A stretch of 64,000 bases of DNA from CAZXGD01 sp046350455 (GTDB taxonomy: Bacteria > Planctomycetota > Phycisphaerae > Phycisphaerales > SM1A02): contig JAXMAM010000007.1 in the NCBI GenBank assembly GCA_046350455.1, positions 1 to 64,000 on the forward strand. Direction: 5' to 3'. This document shows positions 33,228 to 41,437 of this stretch, in pieces. The notes below the pieces were generated by a model. That model was not told the origin of the DNA and ran no database searches. It saw nothing but the letters and a program-made list of their open reading frames with translations. Positions within the stretch are counted from its first letter, which is position 1, and every line of letters begins with the position of its first letter. The translations under genes and the position numbers were made by a program.

Positions 33228-34172
33228 CTACCTGCACCACCCTAGAAAACCAGCGATTCCCGCAGCCCCCACCGCCAGCGACACCGCGCCATTCACCGTG
33301 GTGAACGTGGCGGCGATGCGCGTGGTGCCCCACCTGTGCACCGTGGCGTGCTCCACCACCAGGAGCAGCGCGACCACCCCAACCGCGGCGCCAAACACCG
33401 CTCCCAGCGCATCCGTGCTGCACCACGCAGCCACCAGAAACGCCACCGCGGCCAGGTGCAGCCCGCGCGCGCACCACATGGCGCGCGCCACGCCCAGGCG
33501 GCTGGGCATGCTGTGCAGTCCTTCGCGCTGGTCCACGGCCACGTCCTGCAGTGCGTAAATCACATCAAAACCTGACACCCAGCACAGCACCATGGCCGCC
33601 AGCAGCCATGGGAAGTCCGTGGCCACCGCCGCTGGCTGCACTGCCAGCGCAGCCGCCACAGGGCTCATGGCCAGGCTGGCGCCAAGCCAGATGTGGCACG
33701 CTGCGCTGAAGCGCTTGAACAGCCCGTACACGCAGATCCACGCCAGCACCGGCACGCTGAGCATGAGCGGCCACCAGTTGCCGTGCAGCACGCCAAAGAG
33801 CGCGGTGAGCGCCACAAACGCACCGCCTGCCAGCACCCACGCCACTACGGCCGCGCGCACGCTCAGGCGCCCTGCTGGAATCGCCCGCCCCGCTGTGCGT
33901 GGATTGCGCGCGTCCAACTGGTGGTCCAGCACGCGGTTGGCCACCATGGCCGCGGTGCGCGCGCACACCATGCAGCCCACCACCAGCGCCAGGTCCACGC
34001 CCAGGCGATGCCAATCCACCGCGGCGCCATCCAGCGTGGCTGCGTACACCGCGCCCAGGAGCGCAAAAGGCAGCGCAAAAACGCTGTGTGCCAGCTTGAT
34101 ATCGCGCGCCACTTCGCGGGCAGCGTGCACTGCGGAGGCCAGAGAGCCAGCGGCAGGCGCCGCCGGCGTCAC
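33228..34172 (-). CDS. UbiA-family prenyltransferase, MqnP-like
   Basis: 314 residues from a GTG at 34170-34172 that overlaps the stop of the lipoprotein gene (GTGA). Eight or nine hydrophobic helices. The two Asp motifs fit the UbiA fold: NRVLDHQLDARNPRTAGR (~80-97) and GFDVIYALQDVAVDQREG (~195-212). The GFDVIYALQD-type second motif and TAGRAIPAG are closest to the putative 4-hydroxybenzoate prenyltransferases used in the futalosine menaquinone route. It would attach an isoprenoid tail to an aromatic ring in the membrane. No other quinone gene is in the window. Confidence 0.82.
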   Translation of the reverse strand: MTPAAPAAGSLASAVHAAREVARDIKLAHSVFALPFALLGAVYAATLDGAAVDWHRLGVDLALVVGCMVCARTAAMVANRVLDHQLDARNPRTAGRAIPAGRLSVRAAVVAWVLAGGAFVALTALFGVLHGNWWPLMLSVPVLAWICVYGLFKRFSAACHIWLGASLAMSPVAAALAVQPAAVATDFPWLLAAMVLCWVSGFDVIYALQDVAVDQREGLHSMPSRLGVARAMWCARGLHLAAVAFLVAAWCSTDALGAVFGAAVGVVALLLVVEHATVHRWGTTRIAATFTTVNGAVSLAVGAAGIAGFLGWCR

Positions 34173-34792
34173 TTGGACGGATCCTCTGTCTTGCCCGCGG
34201 TGGACGCTGCCGGTGCCGCCGCAGCCGCTGGCTTGGCGCCCGCTGCACCAGCGCCGCCACTGGTGGTCACCGATCCACCGCAGTACTTCTTGGCCACCAC
34301 AGCCGGCGTGTGGCACGTGGGATCGTTCACTGGAATCTTCCAGTACTGGATGTACTCCGGCTTGTATCCCATGCCAGCAGCAGCGCCCGTCATGTGCACG
34401 GTGAGCAGCTGGTACAGCCCGCCACGCGATGGGTACTCGATGTCCACCTGCGCGCGGCTGCCATCAATCCGCGCCTGGCGGATGCTCCACACGCCTGTGT
34501 CGCCGGGGCACATGGGCTTGCCGCCATCGGTGGCAAGCGTGCGCTCATAGGTGCCCCACGCTGGCTCGTTCATCTCAGCGGGCAGGTTGTAGACCAGCGC
34601 GCTCTTGGGCGCCACGTTGGTGTGCGCGTACGTGAGCGCTGTGCAGATGACCTGCGGCAGCGGCGGCGAGTCTGCAGACAGCCCCTGGTCACCGCTGGGG
34701 GACGGGAACGAACGCGGCGCGGAGCAACCCGCCACACCCACGGCAAGAGCCATTGCGAAGCACGCTGTGCCGAGTCGAATCCATGCGCTCAT
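34169..34792 (-). CDS. Lipoprotein, function unknown
   Basis: 207 residues from the ATG at 34790-34792. The signal segment ends in the lipobox VAGC at ~20-23. The mature part has Cys residues (VICTAL, PMCPGD, DPTCHTP, KYCGG) that could form disulfides, and the last 35 residues are a low-complexity Ala/Gly/Pro tail. I recognise no family. It is 186 bp after nusG, in the place where rplK usually lies, and is translationally coupled to the prenyltransferase gene. Confidence 0.65.
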   Translation of the reverse strand: MSAWIRLGTACFAMALAVGVAGCSAPRSFPSPSGDQGLSADSPPLPQVICTALTYAHTNVAPKSALVYNLPAEMNEPAWGTYERTLATDGGKPMCPGDTGVWSIRQARIDGSRAQVDIEYPSRGGLYQLLTVHMTGAAAGMGYKPEYIQYWKIPVNDPTCHTPAVVAKKYCGGSVTTSGGAGAAGAKPAAAAAPAASTAGKTEDPSK

Positions 34793-34978
34793 CCTGAGCC
34801 TCCGATGCAGGTAGTCATGCACACAGGAACCGCGCAGCACCCAAGGGGCTGCGACTGCTGAACAGTCTAGAGCGTTCCAGCAAAAGGGGGCGAGATCCAG
34901 CCTGCGGCCAGCCGAGCGCCCGCGGCGTCTGGTGCGGCACCCGCAGCAGCCGCTGCGTCCTGCCGCGCCCGCACCTGC

Positions 34979-35812
34979 TCAGGTGCCGGCCTTGGCCACC
35001 TGCCAGTACTCCACTTCCACCGGCACCTGCCGGCCGAAGATGGTCACCAGCACGCGGACCATGCCCTTGTCCGGCACGGTGCTCTCCACGGTGCCTTCGT
35101 AGTTCTGGAAGGGGCCTTCCTTGATGGTCACAGCGTCGCCCGCTGCAAACTCCATCTTGACCTGCGGGGTCTCCTCTGCAGGACGGCTGTCGAACAGCAT
35201 CTTCTCCACCTCTGGCACACCCATGGGGGTGGGGCGGCCAGCAGTGCCCACAAAGTCGCCCACGCCGGTGGTCTCCTTGATCAGGAAGAACACGTCCTGC
35301 GGGATGCGGCCATCGTTCTCCAGACGCATCTCGACGAAGACGTAGCCGGGATACAGCTTGGTCTCGGTGATGCGCTGCTTGCCTGCCTTCAGGGTCTTGG
35401 TCTTTTCCGTGGGCACCATGATGCGGCCCACCAGGTGCTCCATGCCTTCGATCTGCACCTTGCGGAGGAGCGTCTCGCGGACGTAGTCCTCCTTGTTGCT
35501 GGCCACGCGGAGCACGAACCAGTTCATGCCCGGGCGGAACATGGGCAGTTCGCCATCAGCGCCCACGCCAGCGTCTGCAGCAGCGCCAGCCTCGGCCGCA
35601 GCAGCCTCTGCTGCCGCCTTCTTGGCGCCCTTGCGGCCAGCGCCTGGGTGCAGCGCCTTGCTGGTCTCCACGCCGAAGTCAGCCAGACGTGGGCCACCAG
35701 CCTTGGAAAGCGCAGCACGACCGCGCGCCAGCGTCTTGCCGCCATCAGCGCTCACGGTGGTCTCACCGGGCGTCTCGTGGTCGGACGGAGTGTGCTCGTT
35801 GGTCAGGTCCAT
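34979..35812 (-). CDS. nusG: Transcription termination/antitermination factor NusG
   Basis: 277 residues against ~180 for most NusG. The NGN domain begins at ~96 (MNWFVLRVASNKEDYVRE), with LYPGYVFVEM and TTGVGDFVGT, and the KOW motif near 220-240 (AAGDAVTIKEGPFQNYEG). The first ~95 residues are an Ala/Gly/Lys-rich extension, predicted disordered. NusG binds RNA polymerase and couples it to Rho or to the ribosome. It follows secE as in most bacteria, but rplK does not follow. Confidence 0.93.
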   Translation of the reverse strand: MDLTNEHTPSDHETPGETTVSADGGKTLARGRAALSKAGGPRLADFGVETSKALHPGAGRKGAKKAAAEAAAAEAGAAADAGVGADGELPMFRPGMNWFVLRVASNKEDYVRETLLRKVQIEGMEHLVGRIMVPTEKTKTLKAGKQRITETKLYPGYVFVEMRLENDGRIPQDVFFLIKETTGVGDFVGTAGRPTPMGVPEVEKMLFDSRPAEETPQVKMEFAAGDAVTIKEGPFQNYEGTVESTVPDKGMVRVLVTIFGRQVPVEVEYWQVAKAGT

Positions 35813-35863
35813 GTCAGTGTCTCAGCGGTGATCGGTTCACCAGAAAGTGCCCATGCTGCAGCG

Positions 35864-36292
35864 TCAATTGCTGCCAGCCAGCACGCCGCGGTCCAGCACG
35901 CCAATCCACACAAACGAGAATGCAAAGAGCTGGTCGCACACAAAGCAGAAGAGCGCGATGGTGAGCATGGTGAAGATCACCACGCCTGTGGAACCAGTGA
36001 TCTCGCGCCGGGTGGACCAGTTCACCTTCTTCATCTCGCCTTCGGTGGCGATGAGGAAGTCAACGGTGCGCGGGTTGCGGCCCAGGTAGAAGAACATGAG
36101 CGCCGCCATGACGCCCAGGAACAGCAGCGCCACGCCGCCCGTGATGTACTTGGTGTTGGTGCTGGTGCCAGAGGCGGCGCCCCAACGCTCCCAGATCCAC
36201 ACGGACCCCATGATGGCCAGCAGGCCGAACGCGGCCGCGGACATCATCCGCGTCCAGTACCCCTGCCCGCTCTTGTAGATGGCTTCCGACAT
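35864..36292 (-). CDS. secE: Preprotein translocase subunit SecE
   Basis: 142 residues from the ATG at 36290-36292; an upstream extension would run into the tRNA. Three hydrophobic helices (~17-34, ~49-70, ~103-124). The conserved SecE segment is EMKKVNWSTRREITGSTGVV just before the last helix. It stabilises SecY in the translocon. It lies between tRNA-Trp (37 bp upstream) and nusG (51 bp downstream), the classical order. Confidence 0.92.
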   Translation of the reverse strand: MSEAIYKSGQGYWTRMMSAAAFGLLAIMGSVWIWERWGAASGTSTNTKYITGGVALLFLGVMAALMFFYLGRNPRTVDFLIATEGEMKKVNWSTRREITGSTGVVIFTMLTIALFCFVCDQLFAFSFVWIGVLDRGVLAGSN

Positions 36293-36329
36293 GTGCGCTC
36301 CAGCTGCCGCATGCGCGGCGTTTTCTGAA

Positions 36330-36402
<73 letters not shown>

Positions 36403-36412
36403 ATGGACCGTG

Positions 36413-36592
36413 TCACTTGCGCTTGATCTTGTGCAGCGTGTGCTTCCGCAGGCGGGGGCTGTACTTCATGAAGCCCTCCTTCACCTTCTCGGAAATACCG
36501 CCTTTTACGCGGATTTCCGTGCGGTAGTTCAGGTCACCCGTCTCGGTGCACTGAAGCCACACATATTCGCGGTCGAGGGCTCGCTTGGCCAT
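36413..36592 (-). CDS. rpmG: 50S ribosomal protein L33
   Basis: 59 residues starting MAKRALDREYVWLQCTETGD and ending RKHTLHKIKRK, from the ATG at 36590-36592. WLQCTETGDLNYRT and KYSPRLRKHTLHK match L33. Only the first Cys remains; the CxxC pairs of zinc-binding L33 read CTET and SPRL, so this is a zinc-independent form. It lies between tuf and tRNA-Trp, the usual position in the tufB - secE - nusG operon. Confidence 0.93.
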   Translation of the reverse strand: MAKRALDREYVWLQCTETGDLNYRTEIRVKGGISEKVKEGFMKYSPRLRKHTLHKIKRK

Positions 36593-36669
36593 GGTTGGTT
36601 ACCTCTCTGCACAAACCCAGCCCGCAGGCCGGGCGCACCGTGGCGCCCGGCCTGGGACTGAGCAATCTC

Positions 36670-37878
<1,209 letters not shown>

Positions 37879-37984
37879 GGCTAGAAATCTCCAGAAACGG
37901 TTTGCTCGCGCGCCTGCGCGCTTGGGCTGCTTGGCCGCGAGACTTGAGCAAGGATGGCGAGTGCGGCCGCGCCCGCGCATCCCA

Positions 37985-38056
37985 AGCCACCGAAGGGGAT
38001 TGAACCCTCGACCTCACCCTTACCAAGGGTGTGCTCTACCACTGAGCTACGGTGGC
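37985..38056 (-). tRNA. tRNA-Thr (GGT)
   Basis: 72 nt cloverleaf: acceptor GCCACCG/CGGTGGC, D arm GCTC/GAGC, anticodon stem CACCC/GGGTG with loop TTGGTAA (anticodon GGT), T loop TTCAATC. No encoded CCA. It lies 106 bp upstream of tuf, as in many bacterial tufB operons. Confidence 0.97.
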
Positions 38057-38099
38057 CGACGATGAAAACGCCGCCCGTTGTGCGAGCGGCGAAGCCACA

Positions 38100-38127
38100 A
38101 TCATAGAGGAATGCCCGGTGGGGTCAA
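38100..38127 (-). promoter_or_regulatory. Sigma70-type promoter of the tRNA-Thr - tuf - secE - nusG operon
   Basis: On the minus strand, TTGACC (38127-38122) and TATGAT (38105-38100) are separated by 16 bp, each one base from consensus. Transcription should start near 38093, about 37 nt before tRNA-Thr. This fits a strong growth-related operon. Confidence 0.75.
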
Positions 38128-38178
38128 GTGGGTGCAGTGTTGCCCACACAGGCCAATAACAGGGGCCCGGCTGGGGTG

Positions 38179-39090
38179 CTACCGCTTGTCCAGGTTCTCC
38201 ACGCGGATCTGGCGGGTCTGCTGCAGGTCGTTCAGGTCCGTCCACTTGGATTCTGGGGTGACGTGGCCGTCCATGTAGAGCATCAACGTCAAGTCGCCCA
38301 CGTAGCGGAACTCCACCTCGCAGGTGGTGGCGCTGACATTCCACGGCTCCGGCGCGGTGCTGATGGTCTCGCCTGCGCGGGAGTCCACCAGATAGACGGA
38401 CTGCCCCGGGCGCTTGATCATGTCGTTGGTGTACCAGCCGTTGGTGACCGAATCGAAGAAGTTGTTGGCAGCGAAGTAGCCAGGCTGGCCGCTCTCGCGC
38501 AGGCCGGCGCCCAGGCCAAAGGGCGTGGGCAGGTCATCCTGCTGCGTGCCGAATGGCTTGGCCAGCGGCACAGTGGAGCGGAAGATGTTCTTGTCCACGT
38601 TCTCGACGCCCTTGTAGGCCCAGAAGTCAGGAGAGTCAAAGCGGTAGTCCCAAGCGGGCTGTGGTGGCGTGTCGCCAGATGGGTCGAATTCCAGCGCCAG
38701 CGGGCCCATCTTGTTCACGGTCCACAGGATGTCTGTCCAGCTGCCCTGGGAGAGCGGGCCGATGTTGGGCTGCGTGCCAGCGGGCGACGCAGAGCGCACC
38801 TGCGAGCGGCCCGGGGTGGCGGAGTAGTCGAACCGGCTGGGCACCACGTAGCCGCGGTTGTCCTTGTCGTACAGCGAGAGCAGCGCGGCCGTCTGGCGCA
38901 TGTTGCTCTGGCTGGTGGCCATGCGCGTCTGGCCGCGCAGGATGCCCAGCGCTGGCAGGAGCACCGCCATGAGCAGCCCGATGATGGCCACCACCAGCAT
39001 CACCTCCACCAGGGACATGCCCCGGCGGTGCAAGGCGGGCGCGGCGGGCGCGGCGGTTGGCGCGGAGCAGAGCGGCGGTAGGTGCTGCAC
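38179..39090 (-). CDS. Type II/IV pseudopilin-like protein, planctomycete type
   Basis: 303 residues from a GTG at 39088-39090 with AGGAG upstream. The prepilin cleavage region is HRRGMSLVEVMLVVAIIGLL (~21-40): a peptidase cuts after Gly and the helix forms the pilus core, with Glu at position +5. The remainder is a globular domain with DGHV near the C-terminus, common in planctomycetal pseudopilins with the H-X9-DG pattern. The leader is long (24 residues). It is 126 bp upstream of rho on the same strand. No other secretion genes are here. Confidence 0.8.
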   Translation of the reverse strand: MQHLPPLCSAPTAAPAAPALHRRGMSLVEVMLVVAIIGLLMAVLLPALGILRGQTRMATSQSNMRQTAALLSLYDKDNRGYVVPSRFDYSATPGRSQVRSASPAGTQPNIGPLSQGSWTDILWTVNKMGPLALEFDPSGDTPPQPAWDYRFDSPDFWAYKGVENVDKNIFRSTVPLAKPFGTQQDDLPTPFGLGAGLRESGQPGYFAANNFFDSVTNGWYTNDMIKRPGQSVYLVDSRAGETISTAPEPWNVSATTCEVEFRYVGDLTLMLYMDGHVTPESKWTDLNDLQQTRQIRVENLDKR

Positions 39091-39140
39091 GGAGATCTCC
39101 TAGGCCCAGGACTGGGCGGGGTTTCTTCCGGGATATACGG

Positions 39141-39165
39141 AAAACCGGGGCCCTTCTGTTGCCCC
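39141..39165 (-). terminator. Hairpin with T run upstream of rho, downstream side unclear
   Basis: On the minus strand GGGGC (39165-39161) pairs with GCCCC (39151-39147), followed by GG and four T (39144-39141). It lies after the rho stop (39217) and before the pseudopilin start, so it would terminate rho transcripts. The stem is only five base pairs. Confidence 0.4.
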
Positions 39166-39216
39166 AGGGTGGGGTTCTGCGCGAAGTTGCTCCGGGCTGC
39201 CAGAGGGGGTTCTGGC

Positions 39217-40659
39217 CTAGCTGAGGGCCATGGTCATGAGGAATTCGGCGTTGCTCTTGGTCTTGGCCACGCGGCTGCGGAGGAGCTCCATGGCCTCCAC
39301 GGTGTTCATGTCGCTGACCACCTTGCGCAGGCGCACGATGAGCTCGTGCTCCTTGGGGTCCAGCAGCAGCTCTTCGCGGCGGGTGCCGCTGGCCGCGATG
39401 TTGATGGCGGGGAAGGTGCGCTTCTCCACCAGCTTGCGGTCCAGGTGCAGTTCTGCGTTGCCGGTGCCCTTGAACTCTTCGAAGATCACTTCGTCAGCGC
39501 GGCTGCCAGTGTCAACCAGCGCAGTGCCCACGATGGTCAGGCTGCCGCCGTTCTCGATGTTGCGCGCGCTGCCAAAGAACTTCTTGGGCTTGATGAGGGC
39601 TGCGTTGTCCACGCCGCCTGATCCGATCTTGCCCGAGCCAGGCATGGCGTTGTTGTAGCCGCGGGCCAGACGTGTGATGGAGTCCAGCAGGATGACCACG
39701 TGGTCGCCAAACTCCACCATGCGGCGGGCCTTCTCGGTGACCATCTCCGCCACCTGGATGTGGCGCGTGGCTTCCTCGTCAAAGGTGCTGGCCACCACTT
39801 CCACCTTGCCCTTGGTGCTGCGGCGGAAGTCGGTGACTTCCTCGGGGCGTTCATCCACCAGCAGCACGATGACGTGCACGTCCGGATGGTTCTTGGCAAT
39901 GGCGATGGCCAGCTGCTGCAGGATGACGGTCTTGCCGGTGCGCGGCGGCGCCACGATGAGCGCGCGCTGGCCAAAGCCCAGCGGCGTCACCATCTCGATG
40001 ATGCGCGGCTCCAGGCGCGTGGGGTTGGTGATGTCCTCCAGATGAATGCGCTTGTTGGGGTGGAGTGGCGTGAGGTTCTCAAAGGTGGGCAGGTCATGCA
40101 GCACCTTGGGATCGCGGCCGTTCACCGTGTCCACGCGCAGCAGCGCAAAGTAGACCTCCTGGTCCTTTGGCGGGCGGATGATGCCCTTCACCACGTGGCC
40201 CTTGCGCAGGCCAAAGCGCCGGATCTGGCTGGGCGACACATACACGTCGTCCGCGGAAGGCTGGTAGCTGTACTCCGCGCTGCGCAGGAATCCATAGCCG
40301 TCTGGCAGGATCTCCAGCGTGCCCTCAGCCATCATCAGGCCCTGCTTCTGCGCGCGGGCCTTCAGGATCTCGAACACCAGCTGCTGCTTGGGCAGGCCGG
40401 TCTGGTCCTCCAGGCCTTCCTTCTTGGCAAGCTTGACCAGCTCCTCGCCGCCCATGCGCTGCAGCGCGCTCAGGGTGAGGTCGTCGCGCTTGGCGATGTC
40501 GTACTTGCCCTTCAGCTCGGCTTCCAGCGCCTGCAGTTCCTGCTCCAGCTGCTCATCGGTGGGGAGCGCACCGGGGGTCTGGATGACAGCGGCCATCTGG
40601 TGATGGTGATTGGGGTTGCCACCACCGCCACCTTTGCGACGCCTGCGACGCTTGCTCAT
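39217..40659 (-). CDS. rho: Transcription termination factor Rho
   Basis: 480 residues from the ATG at 40657-40659. A basic Gly/His-rich start (SKRRRRRKGGGGGNPNHHHQ) precedes the Rho-N helices (~35-95) and RNA-binding cold-shock domain (~105-180: GTLEILPDGYGFLRS, SYQPSADDVYVSPSQIRRFG). The RecA-type ATPase has Walker A APPRTGKT, LLVDERPEEVTDF, Walker B VVILLDSITRLAR, and the Q/R loops. It forms the hexameric helicase that ends transcription. The 105-bp leader after coaE contains a hairpin. Confidence 0.97.
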   Translation of the reverse strand: MSKRRRRRKGGGGGNPNHHHQMAAVIQTPGALPTDEQLEQELQALEAELKGKYDIAKRDDLTLSALQRMGGEELVKLAKKEGLEDQTGLPKQQLVFEILKARAQKQGLMMAEGTLEILPDGYGFLRSAEYSYQPSADDVYVSPSQIRRFGLRKGHVVKGIIRPPKDQEVYFALLRVDTVNGRDPKVLHDLPTFENLTPLHPNKRIHLEDITNPTRLEPRIIEMVTPLGFGQRALIVAPPRTGKTVILQQLAIAIAKNHPDVHVIVLLVDERPEEVTDFRRSTKGKVEVVASTFDEEATRHIQVAEMVTEKARRMVEFGDHVVILLDSITRLARGYNNAMPGSGKIGSGGVDNAALIKPKKFFGSARNIENGGSLTIVGTALVDTGSRADEVIFEEFKGTGNAELHLDRKLVEKRTFPAINIAASGTRREELLLDPKEHELIVRLRKVVSDMNTVEAMELLRSRVAKTKSNAEFLMTMALS

Positions 40660-40692
40660 GAATTGCCTCACGTGTATTGGCTTGCTTTGCCA

Positions 40693-40710
40693 GCGGAGCA
40701 ACTGCTCCGC
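40693..40710 (-). other. Hairpin in the rho leader
   Basis: gcggagca (40693-40700) pairs with tgctccgc (40703-40710). It lies in the 105 bp between coaE and rho, so it could end the coaE transcript or take part in control of rho, which is often autoregulated through its leader. No U tract. Confidence 0.35.
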
Positions 40711-40764
40711 AAACCTGGGTCGTGCAAATGAAAATGACCGAGGGTTTGTCCCGAGGTTGCCTGG

Positions 40765-41433
40765 TCAGCGATGGCCTGCGGCATGAGCCGCCAGCACCGC
40801 CCCCAGCACCTGGCGCACTTGCGCCCGCAACGCGTCGGAACCGCCGTCGTTGCGCAGCACATGATGCGCGAAAGTGCGCTTCAGGTCAAGGGGCATTTGC
40901 GCAGCTTCTCGGCGGGAAAGCTCTTCTGGGCCCCACCCGCGGGTGGCCTGGACACGGGCCTGGCGGGTGGACTGGGGCGCGTCCACGTAGATCACCGCGG
41001 TGCATTCCCGGTGGAGGCCGGCCTCGATGAGGAGCGGCGCGTCAATGACCAGGGCCAGCGTGCCGGGCGGCGCCTGGGCGAACTGGCGCTGGCGCACGCG
41101 GGCGATCCACGGGTGGATGAGCCCCTCCAGGCGCGCGCGCTGCGCAGGATGTGCAAACACGATGGCAGCGATGCGGCTGCGGTCTGGCTGCGGCTGGGTG
41201 CCTGGCGGCGCGCCCGCGGGGATGGTGAAGATGCTGTCGCCCCACCAGGAACGCAGCGTGGTCTGCACAGCAGGATCGCGCAGCGCATCGGCTGCAAGCT
41301 GATCGCTGTAGCTGACCACGCAGCCCTCCTGCTCCAGCGCGCGGGCCACTTGGCTCTTGCCAGCGCCGATGCCACCCACGATGCCGATGATGGGCAACGG
41401 TGATCGAGGCGCGTGCATGGGCGCGGGAGGCAT
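40765..41433 (-). CDS. coaE: Dephospho-CoA kinase
   Basis: 222 residues, usual length. It phosphorylates dephospho-CoA in the last step of CoA synthesis. The P-loop is GIVGGIGAGKSQVARAL (~17-33), with SDQLAADALRDP and PLLIEAGLHREC as family motifs. It begins four bases after the stop of the third paralogue of the secreted array, so it is read in the same transcript as those genes. The first ATG was kept; a start at residue 6 is also possible. Confidence 0.9.
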   Translation of the reverse strand: MPPAPMHAPRSPLPIIGIVGGIGAGKSQVARALEQEGCVVSYSDQLAADALRDPAVQTTLRSWWGDSIFTIPAGAPPGTQPQPDRSRIAAIVFAHPAQRARLEGLIHPWIARVRQRQFAQAPPGTLALVIDAPLLIEAGLHRECTAVIYVDAPQSTRQARVQATRGWGPEELSRREAAQMPLDLKRTFAHHVLRNDGGSDALRAQVRQVLGAVLAAHAAGHR

Positions 41434-41437
41434 GCAG

